Part shown: positions 1-7,493 of the stretch, in pieces
How the letters are laid out: every line of letters starts with the position of its first letter
How positions within the stretch are numbered: position 1 is the first letter of the stretch
NCBI GenBank assembly: GCA_007129085.1
Contig: SKWF01000027.1
Span: 1 to 10,480 of the forward strand
Length of the DNA stretch: 10,480 nucleotides
Origin: Balneolaceae bacterium
Lineage (GTDB): Bacteria > Bacteroidota > Rhodothermia > Balneolales > Balneolaceae
Direction: 5' to 3'
Translations under genes and position numbers: made by a program
Notes under the pieces: generated by a model
Database searches by the model: none
What the model was told of the DNA's origin: nothing
The model's input: only the letters and a program-made list of their open reading frames with translations

Positions 1-853
1 GAAATGCTTCGAGGGTGCGACGCAAAACCGTTCCATTTGGTAACCACATCGGCAAGCCGGGGCCTACCATTTCATCCATTCTGTAAATCCCAAGCTGTTT
101 ACCCAGTTTTTTGTGATCTCGTTTTTTCGCCTCTTCAAGCTGTTCTAAATGCTCTTTAAGTAGTTTTTGCTTAGGAAACGATACCCCATAAATACGTGTA
201 AGCTGCTTACTGTCATTATCACCGCGCCAGTATGCCCCGGCTACAGATGTAAGCTTTACAGCTTTAACAAGGCCGGTATTGGGAATGTGAGGTCCTCGGC
301 AGAGATCTGTAAAATCACCCTGCTTATAAAAAGTAATTGTTCCATCTTCAAGATCTTCGAGTAGGTCAACCTTATACTCATTGCCTTTCTCTTTATAGAA
401 AGAGATCGCTTCATCTTTACTGATTTCTGATCGTTCAAAACTGTTTTTTTCACGAGCGAGCTCAATAATTTTTTCCTCAACCTTCTCAAGTTCTTCTGTT
501 CCAAACGACTGGTCTCCAAAGTCTATATCATAATAGAATCCATTTTCGATGGGAGGGCCGATGCCAAACTTTGCTTCAGGGTACAACGCTTGAACTGCTT
601 CGGCTAATAGGTGAGCGGAAGAGTGCCAGAATGTATATTTACCATCCTCTTCACTCCATGTATTTATGCCAATTTCTCCATCTTCTGTAATGGGTTGATC
701 CAGATCTTGAACCTGCCCATCAATCGTAACACTTAGAGCGTTTCTTGCGAGTCCCTTGGATATGCTTTCCGCAACTTCGAGTCCGGTTATATTTTTTGAA
801 AACTGTTTTTTTGCACCGTCTGGAAATGTGAGCGTAATGGAGTTGTCCGCCAT
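1..853 (-). CDS. thrS: Threonyl-tRNA synthetase, N-terminal part (runs off the left edge)
   Basis: This gene encodes the cytoplasmic enzyme that charges tRNA-Thr with threonine. About 284 N-terminal residues are visible, from the ATG complementary to 851-853; the rest of the usual ~640 lies outside the window. Residues 1-62 form a TGS domain (MADNSITLTFPDG start). Residues ~75-225 are the tRNA-SAD editing domain, which in this family removes mischarged serine. Its metal/editing residues are visible as HSSAH (H77, H81) and CRGPH (C185, H189). A helical linker (KEHLEQLEEAKKRDHKKLG) leads into the start of the class II catalytic core (GPGLPMWLPNG, ~264-274). No Shine-Dalgarno sequence precedes the start. 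The gene is divergent from the sensor kinase, with 184 bases between the two start codons. The identification is certain from residue-level family signatures; only the truncation by the window edge limits it. Confidence 0.97.
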   Translation of the reverse strand, partial: MADNSITLTFPDGAKKQFSKNITGLEVAESISKGLARNALSVTIDGQVQDLDQPITEDGEIGINTWSEEDGKYTFWHSSAHLLAEAVQALYPEAKFGIGPPIENGFYYDIDFGDQSFGTEELEKVEEKIIELAREKNSFERSEISKDEAISFYKEKGNEYKVDLLEDLEDGTITFYKQGDFTDLCRGPHIPNTGLVKAVKLTSVAGAYWRGDNDSKQLTRIYGVSFPKQKLLKEHLEQLEEAKKRDHKKLGKQLGIYRMDEMVGPGLPMWLPNGTVLRRTLEAF

Positions 854-1037
854 GAAGTTTGTTTAGAAGTAATGATTTGTTATAATCTCAACGAAGCTTC
901 AAAATACGAAATCCTTTCATTGCATTAAACCTTTAATAGCAACTGTAAAGTGATTGGTTTATTTTTGTTTTATTGGACGATTGTTGGCCTGTATATCGGG
1001 AATTTTACTACCATAACACTTACAAAATTTCTACTTA
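854..1037. promoter_or_regulatory. Divergent intergenic region between thrS and the sensor kinase gene
   Basis: This 184-base A/T-rich stretch must hold the start signals for both divergent genes. The plus strand has an octamer TATTTTTG at 960-967 that fits the Bacteroidota -7 pattern TAnnTTTG, but no TTG sits 19-21 bases upstream, so I do not call it a promoter. A palindrome GAAGCTTC lies at 893-900. On the minus strand, 901-910 reads TTCGTATTTT, the same decamer as at 3729-3738 upstream of nusB. There is no T-box-like or riboswitch-like hairpin that I can recognise upstream of thrS. Exact promoters are not resolved. Confidence 0.3.
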
Positions 1038-3524
1038 ATGGATAAAGGTTACTCCTCGAACGTGTTCTCTTTTTTCGATGATGAACCGATGTTTATTTAC
1101 GACTATAATACTTATCAAATATTAGATGTAAATAAATGTGCGGAAAATATTTATGGGTTTAGTAAAAGTGAATTTCAATCCAAAAAATTTACTGATCTTG
1201 GAGAGAAACAAGCTGTAGAAATATTACCCAAAAATGGAAGCGAGGGGTACAAGCCAACCGAAGTTTGGAGGCATGTGTCAAAACATGGAGAAGAGTGGCT
1301 GGTACAAATCACTACCCAGCAGTTTAAATATAAAGACAGGATTGTAAAGCTGGCGATTGCTCACAACGTAGAAGATCATGTTCGTGCAGATTCAGCGGAT
1401 CTTCACAGTTTTCCTAAAATTGATGAAAGTCAATCACACTTCCCATTGGGGATGATAGAATTTAATCATAAGCTCGAAGTACGTGATTGGTCAGCTAAAG
1501 CTCAAGATATTTTTGGTTGGTCATACAATGATATTATCCATAAAGATATCGCTTCAATAGAGTTGATGCCTGACGATTTGGTGGAAGTGTTTAATCAGAA
1601 AGTCGATAAACTTCAATCAAACCGTGACATTTATTTTACGATAGAGGGGAAGTACAAAACAAAGGCGGGAAAGGATATCTATTGTAAATGGCACAACGCT
1701 ATTATTTACGATTCTTATGGAAATATACTGAGCATTTATTCCTTGATTGAAGATCGCACGAAAAAGCAAGGGATTATCAATCAGTTAAAAGAGTCTGAAG
1801 AGAAATTCCGGGTTCTCTCTGAGTCTTCCTTTGTGAGTGTATATATGATTCAGGAAGAGAAGTTTGTGTATGTAAACCCCAAATTATGCAGTATGAGCGG
1901 GTATACCCAAGTGGAATTACTTGGTGATATGATTCCCAGGGATTTGCTTCATGCCGATGATACAGACAAGTATGATAAGCTCCTGAACATATGGAAAAAG
2001 CGAAAAATAGATTCGTTTGAAATTCAGTTAAAAATTAGTAAAAAAGATGGCTCTACAATTTTTGTTAAAACCTATGGAGCAAGAATCCAATTAAATGGGA
2101 AGCCCACAGTGGTTGGTGTTGCCGTTGATCAAACCGAAGCTGTTCAAACTAACGAAGAGCTTATTAGATCTGTAAAGAGCTATAAAACACTCTTCGATTC
2201 CATTGGGGATGCTATTTATATCCATAATGATGAAGGTGAATTTATTGAAATGAACTGCGCTGCATTGAAGATGTATGGCTATACAAAAGAGGAGCTTATA
2301 GGTAAAAAGCCTGAATTTTTAGCTGCACCAGGTAAAGTAGATCTACAAGCTACCAACGTAAAGTTTACAGCAGCATTAAACGGTGACCCCCAAAAGTTTC
2401 AATGGTGGGGCAGGCGTAAAAATGGCGAAGTTTTTCCGAAACAGATAAAGCTGAGTCCCGGTCATTATTTTGGTAAAAAAGCTGTAATTGCCATTTCAAG
2501 AGATATATCGGAGGAATTTAAACGTGAAAAAGAAATTCGGGAAAATGAACAGCTTTTTCGTCAGCTTTTTCAAAATTCACCGATCGGTATTGCACTCCTG
2601 GATAATCACAATGATGTAATTCTTACTAACGATGGTTTTGAAGACATTTTCGGTTATAGCACAAAGGAGGTTAAAGGTATTTGTCTGGATAAACTCATTG
2701 TTCCTGATGATAAACTTGAAGAGGCTAAGCGTCTATCAAATAGTACAGAACCATTCATGTACACAACGAGTAGAGTTACCAAGAATGGTGAAACTATTGA
2801 AGTTTTAATTTATGGCGTACCCGTTATTGTGGATGAAAAAATCATCTCTATTTACGGCATATATATTGATATAACCGAGCAGATTAAATATGAACAAAAA
2901 ATTGAGGATTCTCTGCAGGAGAAGGAGATTTTGCTCGCGGAAATCCATCACCGGGTGAAAAATAATATGGCCGTAATTACGGGGCTTCTAGAGCTTCAAA
3001 CTCACCATCTAACGAGTGATGAAGCTGTAGAGGCGTTGAAAGACAGCCAAATGCGAATTAACACGATGGGGTTGATACATGAAAAACTTTACCAGAGTGA
3101 AAATTTTGCCAGCGTAAATTTTGAAAAATATATCCGGGAATTACTCCAGATTATCCAGGATGCTCATGAGCATCGGAATTCTCAAGTTTCATTCAATATA
3201 CAGGTGGGAGAGGTTAATTTACCGATTACAAAAGCCATTCCATGCGGTTTAATTATTAATGAAATAGTCACCAACTCTTTCAAACATGCATTTAACGGGA
3301 TCGGTCAACCCGAAATCAGTATCTCATTTTATGAAAATAATGGAGTAATTGAGATGTCGGTTAAAGATAATGGAATAGGGCTTCGGGATGAATTGGAAAA
3401 ACTCTCTCAAAATTCATTAGGAATTATTTTGATCAAAACACTATCAAGCCAACTTAGTGGCTCCCTAAATGTAAATGGAGAGAATGGAACTTCGTACTGT
3501 TTAACATTTGAGAACGAAAGTTGA
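1038..3524 (+). CDS. Soluble multi-PAS sensor histidine kinase (HisKA_2 type)
   Basis: This is an 828-residue cytoplasmic sensor kinase with no signal peptide or membrane segment. Five PAS-like repeats run at roughly residues 8-112, 133-242, 255-365, 378-492 and 504-616. Several end in the typical D-[IR]-[ST]-[ED] linker (EDRTKKQ, SRDISEE, YIDITEQ). A short coiled linker (612-634) leads to a HisKA_2 dimerisation/phosphoacceptor domain with EIHHRVKNNM (probable phospho-histidine H638). The HATPase_c domain (~735-826) shows the N-box NEIVTNSFKHAF (N741), G1 DNGIGL (D777) and G2 SLGIILI (793-799). All core kinase residues look intact. HisKA_2 kinases usually pass phosphate to separate response regulators; none is adjacent and no receiver domain is fused. 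The input signal is unknown, and PAS cofactors (haem, flavin, small molecules) cannot be told from sequence. The start is the first in-frame ATG; it has no Shine-Dalgarno sequence, only an A/T-rich leader. Confidence 0.93.
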   Translation: MDKGYSSNVFSFFDDEPMFIYDYNTYQILDVNKCAENIYGFSKSEFQSKKFTDLGEKQAVEILPKNGSEGYKPTEVWRHVSKHGEEWLVQITTQQFKYKDRIVKLAIAHNVEDHVRADSADLHSFPKIDESQSHFPLGMIEFNHKLEVRDWSAKAQDIFGWSYNDIIHKDIASIELMPDDLVEVFNQKVDKLQSNRDIYFTIEGKYKTKAGKDIYCKWHNAIIYDSYGNILSIYSLIEDRTKKQGIINQLKESEEKFRVLSESSFVSVYMIQEEKFVYVNPKLCSMSGYTQVELLGDMIPRDLLHADDTDKYDKLLNIWKKRKIDSFEIQLKISKKDGSTIFVKTYGARIQLNGKPTVVGVAVDQTEAVQTNEELIRSVKSYKTLFDSIGDAIYIHNDEGEFIEMNCAALKMYGYTKEELIGKKPEFLAAPGKVDLQATNVKFTAALNGDPQKFQWWGRRKNGEVFPKQIKLSPGHYFGKKAVIAISRDISEEFKREKEIRENEQLFRQLFQNSPIGIALLDNHNDVILTNDGFEDIFGYSTKEVKGICLDKLIVPDDKLEEAKRLSNSTEPFMYTTSRVTKNGETIEVLIYGVPVIVDEKIISIYGIYIDITEQIKYEQKIEDSLQEKEILLAEIHHRVKNNMAVITGLLELQTHHLTSDEAVEALKDSQMRINTMGLIHEKLYQSENFASVNFEKYIRELLQIIQDAHEHRNSQVSFNIQVGEVNLPITKAIPCGLIINEIVTNSFKHAFNGIGQPEISISFYENNGVIEMSVKDNGIGLRDELEKLSQNSLGIILIKTLSSQLSGSLNVNGENGTSYCLTFENES

Positions 3525-3541
3525 TGAGTGAACGTCATCAA
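3521..3541. terminator. Weak 7-bp hairpin between the kinase gene and tRNA-Val
   Basis: A perfect inverted repeat, TTGATGA (3521-3527) and TCATCAA (3535-3541), flanks a 7-base loop. It overlaps the kinase stop codon (TGA, 3522-3524) and lies 17 bases past the tRNA 3' end. The plus strand has no T-run after it; the minus strand has only CTTTCG. It could help end either convergent transcript but is short and A/T-rich, so this is a low-confidence call. Confidence 0.25.
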
Positions 3542-3558
3542 AACGGGGAGAGATTAAG

Positions 3559-3635
3559 TGGTGGGTCTAACTGGATTCGAACCAGTGACCTCTGCAATGT
3601 CAATGCAACGCTCTAACCAACTGAGCTATAGACCC
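3559..3635 (-). tRNA. tRNA-Val (anticodon GAC)
   Basis: The minus strand folds into a complete cloverleaf of 77 bases including CCA. The acceptor stem is GGGTCTA/TAGACCC (3629-3635 with 3563-3569). The D-arm is AGCTCAGTTGGTTAGAGC. The anticodon stem TTGCA/TGCAG contains one T-G pair and carries loop TTGACAT, giving anticodon GAC (valine, reads GUC and GUU). The T-arm is ACTGG-TTCGAAT-CCAGT. The discriminator base is A, and the CCA end is encoded (3559-3561), so no enzymatic CCA addition is needed for the first maturation. The gene stands alone, convergent with the sensor kinase gene and divergent from nusB. Confidence 0.96.
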
Positions 3636-3768
3636 AAAGATTTTTAAGATACCATTCTGTTCGATTGAAAAGCAACACATCCACCTACATTTTTTATTGT
3701 CAGATGATCTTTCAGCTGAGTGATAAGCTTCGTATTTTAAATGCTCTTTGAAATTTTAGAAAAAACGG
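3636..3768. promoter_or_regulatory. Divergent intergenic region between tRNA-Val and nusB
   Basis: This 133-base A/T-rich stretch carries the candidate tRNA promoter on the minus strand (3646-3675). Toward nusB it holds the decamer TTCGTATTTT (3729-3738), 30 bases before the start codon, which recurs 47 bases before the thrS start. No hairpin or boxA-like autoregulatory site was recognised. The exact nusB promoter is unresolved. Confidence 0.3.
3646..3675 (-). promoter_or_regulatory. Candidate sigma-70-like promoter for tRNA-Val
   Basis: On the minus strand TTGCTT (3670-3675) and TATCTT (3646-3651) are separated by 18 bases. Transcription would start about 7 bases past the -10 element, only a few bases upstream of the mature tRNA 5' end at 3635, which is the usual layout for tRNA genes. 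The match to consensus is moderate, and FCB-group housekeeping promoters differ from the E. coli consensus, so this rests mainly on position. Confidence 0.4.
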
Positions 3769-4233
3769 ATGTTAAACAGACGAGAAGCACGAGAAGCCAT
3801 TTTACAATCACTTTATTCGGTGGAAGTTGGGAAGAATACCACTCAAGAGGCTACAAAACATATTTTAAAGTATAAAATCACAGATGACAGAGATACACTG
3901 AAATTCTCAGAACGACTTTTGCTCATTACTGTAGATAACAGGGATGAATATGATGAAATTATTGCCAAGCACATCAATAATTGGGAAGTAAATCGTTTGG
4001 CAATTATAGATAAGCTAATATTGCGAATGGCTATCTGTGAGTTACTTAATTTTGAAGAGATCCCGACCAAAGTCTCAATTAATGAAGCTATTGAACTCGC
4101 CAAACTCTACTCCACACGAAAAAGCAGTAAATTTGTAAATGGGATTCTGGATGCCGTTTTAAATGACCTGAATGAACAAGGAAGAATTAAGAAAACGGGT
4201 CGTGGACTTATCGAAAATTCTACCAACCAATGA
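3769..4233 (+). CDS. nusB: Transcription antitermination factor NusB
   Basis: NusB is a small all-helical RNA-binding protein. With NusE (ribosomal protein S10) it binds boxA RNA and lets RNA polymerase read through rRNA operons. The 154-residue product has the family's conserved start (NRREAREAILQSLYSVE, residues 3-19), with basic residues that contact RNA. It also has the conserved C-terminal half: NRLAIIDKLILRMAICELL (75-93), IPTKVSINEAIELAK (98-112) and KFVNGILDAV (121-130). The length is that of ordinary bacterial NusB (~130-155). The start ATG follows an A-rich leader (AGAAAAAACGG). The stop codon overlaps the start of the next gene as ATGA, which points to translational coupling. A TTCGTATTTT element lies 30 bases upstream of the start. 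Confidence 0.96.
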   Translation: MLNRREAREAILQSLYSVEVGKNTTQEATKHILKYKITDDRDTLKFSERLLLITVDNRDEYDEIIAKHINNWEVNRLAIIDKLILRMAICELLNFEEIPTKVSINEAIELAKLYSTRKSSKFVNGILDAVLNDLNEQGRIKKTGRGLIENSTNQ

Positions 4234-4892
4234 GTGACAAAGTAGTAGCTATAGGAGACATACACGGCTGTTCAAAATCACTGCAGGCTTTATGGAAAAA
4301 ACTAGAGCCCTATAGTGATTTTACACATGTTTTTATCGGAGACTATATTGATCGCGGCCCTGATTCAAAAGGGGTTGTAGATTTTCTGTTAGAGGTGCAA
4401 GATGAGCGGCCCACCGTTTTTCTAGAGGGTAATCATGAATCGATGCTATTGAATGCCTTTAAAACCGGAGATGCACGTAACTGGATGCTGAACGGAGGAC
4501 AGACTACCCTCGATTCCTACGGGATCAAAGATGATATTTCCGACTTACCTGATGAGCACCTGGAGTTCTACATACATACTAAATTGATCTACGAAACAGA
4601 CTCGTACTTCTTTTCCCATGCCGGTGCTCCTCCGCATCAAACTCTGGCAGAAAGTAAATCATCCCCGGAAGCGCAGGAATATTTTTTGTGGGGGCGGGAA
4701 CACCTCAATGCATTTGATACACCGTGGGAAAAAACCGCAGTATTCGGCCACACGCCGAGAGCACATCCAATACGCAAAAATAATATGATCGGTATCGACA
4801 CCGGATGCGTTTTTGATAAATTAGGCTATGGCAAATTAACGGCCGTAGTACTTCCCGAAGAAAACTTTATTCAACAAATTTCTCTCGATTAA
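4230..4892 (+). CDS. PPP-family metallophosphatase (serine/threonine phosphatase-like)
   Basis: This 220-residue cytoplasmic phosphoesterase has all metal and phosphate-binding motifs of the bacterial PPP family: GDIHG (9-13; D10, H12), GDYIDRG (37-43), GNHE (67-70), HAG (130-132) and FGHT (172-175), followed by the DTGCVF segment (190-195). The motifs coordinate two divalent metals. Known relatives include protein serine/threonine phosphatases (PrpA/PrpB type), diadenosine tetraphosphatase ApaH and related hydrolases, and sequence alone does not settle the substrate. At 220 residues it is closer in size to PrpA/PrpB-type proteins than to ApaH (~280). It overlaps nusB by 4 bases (ATGA) and is followed after 13 bases by ychF, so the three are probably cotranscribed. 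The start is set by the overlap and by the motif beginning at residue 5 (VVAIGDIHG). Confidence 0.92.
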   Translation: MSDKVVAIGDIHGCSKSLQALWKKLEPYSDFTHVFIGDYIDRGPDSKGVVDFLLEVQDERPTVFLEGNHESMLLNAFKTGDARNWMLNGGQTTLDSYGIKDDISDLPDEHLEFYIHTKLIYETDSYFFSHAGAPPHQTLAESKSSPEAQEYFLWGREHLNAFDTPWEKTAVFGHTPRAHPIRKNNMIGIDTGCVFDKLGYGKLTAVVLPEENFIQQISLD

Positions 4893-4905
4893 ATAAATCA
4901 ATACC

Positions 4906-6000
4906 ATGAATTTAAAATGTGGAATCGTTGGCTTGCCAAATGTAGGTAAATCAACACTTTTTAATGCTTTAAGTGACGCCGGTGCTGAATCGGCTAATTT
5001 TCCATTCTGTACCATCGATCCCAATGTTGGGCTTGTAACCGTGCCGGATGAAAGGTTAACCAAGTTATCAAATCTTGTAGAGCCTAAAGAGACTCTGCCT
5101 GCAACCATTGAGTTTGTAGATATTGCAGGATTGGTGAAAGGTGCTTCGGAAGGAAAGGGTAAAGGCAATGCGTTCCTGTCACACATTCGAGAAGTTGACC
5201 TTATTCTCCACGTAGTACGCTGTTTTGATGATGATGACATCATCCATGTTGAAGGAAGCGTTGACCCTGAGCGTGATATACACATCATTGAAGATGAGCT
5301 AATATTAAAAGATCTGGAATCTGTTGAAAAGAGATATGAAAATCTGAAAAAGCAGTCGAAGAGTGGTGATAAACAGATCGTTTTTGAACTGAATGTTGTA
5401 GAACGATTAAAAAATCACCTTGAAGAAGGGAATACTGCCCGTAATTTTGAAGCTGATGAAGATGAGAGAGAGGCTTTTAAAGACCTTTTTCTTCTATCAA
5501 GCAAACCGGTTTTGTACGCCTGTAATGTGTCAGAAGATGAAATAAATTCCGGGAATGAATTTGTTGATACCGTTAAAAAAGTAGCTGAGGAATTCGGGGA
5601 TGAAGTGGTGACATTTTGTGCCAAAATCGAAGCTGAAATTGCCGAACTTGATGAAGAAGAGAAAGAGATGTTTCTCGAAGAACTAGGACTCGACCGAGCC
5701 GGTCTTGACCGACTAATTCAGGCTGCATATGAAAACTTAGGACTAATCACCTACTTTACTGCCGGGCCTAAAGAGGTGCGGGCATGGACCATCAAGAAAG
5801 GTACAAAAGCGCCACAAGCGGCAGCTGTAATTCACACCGATTTTGAGAAAGGGTTTATCCGTGCTGAAACAATCGCTTATGAAGATTATGTAGAGCTTGG
5901 ATCAGAAAAGGCCGCTCGTGATGCAGGTAAAATGCGCCAAGAAGGAAAAGAATATACCGTTAAAGATGGTGATGTAATGCTATTTCGATTTAACGTCTAA
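4906..6000 (+). CDS. ychF: Obg-like ATPase YchF (OLA1 family)
   Basis: This 364-residue P-loop ATPase belongs to the universally conserved TRAFAC/Obg-related family. It associates with ribosomes and is linked in other bacteria and in eukaryotes to oxidative-stress responses. Visible motifs are the Walker A/G1 loop GLPNVGKS (9-16), the G2 region (FPFCTIDPN, 32-40) and G3 DIAG (72-75). The altered G4 motif is NVSE (207-210), in place of NKxD, and explains the family's preference for ATP over GTP. A helical coiled insert (~125-175) and a C-terminal TGS domain (~281-364, ending KDGDVMLFRFNV) complete the usual architecture. The length matches E. coli YchF (363). It is the last gene of the nusB operon and ends 4 bases from the convergent lipoprotein gene; no terminator hairpin is visible there. 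Confidence 0.97.
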   Translation: MNLKCGIVGLPNVGKSTLFNALSDAGAESANFPFCTIDPNVGLVTVPDERLTKLSNLVEPKETLPATIEFVDIAGLVKGASEGKGKGNAFLSHIREVDLILHVVRCFDDDDIIHVEGSVDPERDIHIIEDELILKDLESVEKRYENLKKQSKSGDKQIVFELNVVERLKNHLEEGNTARNFEADEDEREAFKDLFLLSSKPVLYACNVSEDEINSGNEFVDTVKKVAEEFGDEVVTFCAKIEAEIAELDEEEKEMFLEELGLDRAGLDRLIQAAYENLGLITYFTAGPKEVRAWTIKKGTKAPQAAAVIHTDFEKGFIRAETIAYEDYVELGSEKAARDAGKMRQEGKEYTVKDGDVMLFRFNV

Positions 6001-6004
6001 GCCC

Positions 6005-6625
6005 TTAATCTTCGGGAATATCCATGGTGGGCAAGGGGAACTCCAAGAATTCGATAGATGCCGTATCTGCCGGAACTCTGTCGGGTTCAATTCTATCATG
6101 AACAACCCAGGCATCCGGATAGCGATTTTTCAACATCTGAGAAAATTCAATGGCTTGCTGCCGATCCTGAAAATCTCCGGCACGTACCCTGTAATTAGGC
6201 GGACGAAACATCACATAGGCATCCGGTTCATATCCGGCTACAACTGAATCTGCCCACGCTATAAAGTCATCCCGAGTCTCGTCGGCGTGCGCAACATCTC
6301 TTGTAGACAGAAGCTGAACGCGATAACCCGCGTAAGGATCAACTTCTCGCTCTTCTTCAACTGCATCGCGTAAATATATTTCCGGCATCGGTTGATCTGC
6401 ATCGGTAAATTGGTTAGCAATTTGGCTTCTTGTACGTACAAACAGTCGTTCAGCCTCATCGAACTCTTCTAAAATATACTCATCAACTACAGCATCCGGT
6501 ATTTCAATAATAGGCCTGTCAGGTTCATCACTGCTATCAGCTTCCTCCACAGTTTTTTCCGTGGAACCACAGGAGATGCTAATCAAACAGAATAACAGAA
6601 GTATTGCAGTAAATTTTTTTGCCAT
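6005..6625 (-). CDS. SPOR-domain lipoprotein
   Basis: This is a 206-residue probable lipoprotein. I chose the ATG at 6623-6625, 4 bases after the stop of the upstream gene. From there a classic signal peptide appears (MAKKFTAILLLFCLISIS) followed by cysteine 19, which fits a relaxed lipobox (S-I-S-C). A longer reading to 6709 would put a basic, non-hydrophobic stretch before the signal. After an acidic, low-complexity linker (20-98, rich in D/E/P), residues ~99-178 look like a SPOR domain: GYRVQLLSTRDVAHADET, then YRVRAGDFQDRQQAIEFSQ and YPDAWVV. SPOR domains bind denuded glycan strands of septal peptidoglycan, so the protein probably sits on the periplasmic face of a membrane. It is the last gene of the deoC operon, an unexpected place for a cell-wall protein; cotranscription may not mean a shared function. 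Confidence 0.85.
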   Translation of the reverse strand: MAKKFTAILLLFCLISISCGSTEKTVEEADSSDEPDRPIIEIPDAVVDEYILEEFDEAERLFVRTRSQIANQFTDADQPMPEIYLRDAVEEEREVDPYAGYRVQLLSTRDVAHADETRDDFIAWADSVVAGYEPDAYVMFRPPNYRVRAGDFQDRQQAIEFSQMLKNRYPDAWVVHDRIEPDRVPADTASIEFLEFPLPTMDIPED

Positions 6626-6629
6626 AAAA

Positions 6630-7493
6630 TTATACCCCAATTGGGTGCCAGGTTGTCTTAATTTCCTGGAAATTAAGGATGTAATATGGGTTTTCATGCT
6701 CTGTTTCAATCCAATTATTCTCGGTTAGATGGTAAGTTCGTTTAACGCTTAAAGAACTATTTTCATCTATTTGTTTCCGAATATTTTTTTCTGAATTCGT
6801 ATTTAAAATTCCGTTTACATCCATGTGGCTTGATAGGTGATCAATCATCTCTTTTTGGTAGCCCGTAAGAATATTTACAACACCACCGGGTACATCTGAA
6901 GCATGAAGAACTTCGCCAAAACTCACCGCGGGTAATGGATACTTTTCAGACGAGAGAACAACACACACATTACCTCCGGCAATAACCGGGGCAATAGTTG
7001 ATATAAGCCCCAAAAGTGGACTTTCCTGCGGCGAAGTAATGCCCACAACTCCGGTGGCATCGGGCATGCTAAAATTAAAATGCTGACTCGCAACGGGATT
7101 TACCGTACCGAATACCTGGCTGATTTTATCTGTCCACCCGGCGTAATACACCAATCGGTCAACGGATAGCTCCACCTCTTTTACTGCATCTTTTTTCTTG
7201 ATGTCCAGCAGTTCAAGCTCTTCAACAAACTGATCTTTTCGCCCTTCAAGCATTTCGGCGATACGATACAATATCTGTCCTCGGTTATAGGCCGAACGAC
7301 TTGACCATTCGCTAAATGCCGATCGAGCCGCAACTACTGCATCTCGAACATCTTTACGGGTACACCGGCAAGCGTTAGCTACCGTTTTATCCTTCTTGTT
7401 TTTCACTGCATATGTATGGCCGGATTCACTGCGTGGAAATTTACCGGCAACATAGGTTTTGTAGGTTTTCAATACGTCTATTCTATCGCTCAT
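6630..7493 (-). CDS. Aldehyde dehydrogenase-like pseudoenzyme (ALDH16 C-terminal domain type)
   Basis: At 287 residues this is far shorter than a normal aldehyde dehydrogenase (~480-500). Residues 8-245 align by eye with the NAD-binding half of the family (AGKFPRSESGHTYAVKN, VYYAGWTDKI, IAPVIAGGNVCVVL, PGGVVNILTG). The cofactor residues are changed: PWNF becomes PQES (155-158), the lysine after VVL becomes serine (S181), and the GST loop becomes N-S-E (233-235). The whole catalytic domain with its cysteine and glutamate is absent. The sequence passes straight to a ~40-residue tail ending YYILNFQEIKTTWHPIGV, which resembles the C-terminal oligomerisation strand of classical ALDHs. This layout, Rossmann fold plus beta-flap, is what is known for the extra C-terminal domain of ALDH16. 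It starts 14 bases after the full ALDH gene, so it is probably that enzyme's partner subunit. No stop or frameshift suggests recent decay. An inactive, unrelated ALDH paralogue is the alternative. Confidence 0.82.
   Translation of the reverse strand: MSDRIDVLKTYKTYVAGKFPRSESGHTYAVKNKKDKTVANACRCTRKDVRDAVVAARSAFSEWSSRSAYNRGQILYRIAEMLEGRKDQFVEELELLDIKKKDAVKEVELSVDRLVYYAGWTDKISQVFGTVNPVASQHFNFSMPDATGVVGITSPQESPLLGLISTIAPVIAGGNVCVVLSSEKYPLPAVSFGEVLHASDVPGGVVNILTGYQKEMIDHLSSHMDVNGILNTNSEKNIRKQIDENSSLSVKRTYHLTENNWIETEHENPYYILNFQEIKTTWHPIGV

Noticed and set aside
893..900. GAAGCTTC palindrome between thrS and the kinase as an operator
   Set aside because: An 8-base palindrome is common by chance, and no second copy or spacing supports a regulator site.
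4836..5288. A 150-codon open frame on the minus strand, antisense to ychF and the phosphatase 3' end
   Set aside because: It lies opposite clearly conserved coding sequence, and its translation is Ser/Thr/Arg-rich with no recognisable motif; it is a shadow of ychF.
5990..6020. A shared terminator between convergent ychF and the lipoprotein gene
   Set aside because: Only a 3-bp CCC/GGG match is visible, with no T-run on either strand; termination must occur by another route or inside the opposing gene.
6626..6709. A 28-codon upstream extension of the SPOR lipoprotein, overlapping the end of the pseudo-dehydrogenase gene
   Set aside because: The internal ATG at 6623-6625 begins directly with a signal peptide and lipobox, while the extension is basic and would spoil the signal; the bases above 6630 code for the other gene in a different frame.
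6630..7493. The short ALDH-like gene as a frameshifted or truncated pseudogene of a normal ALDH
   Set aside because: The frame is uninterrupted from a normal start to a natural C-terminal strand ending. The catalytic domain is absent from the interior and not hidden in another frame, and the spacing to both neighbours is operon-like.
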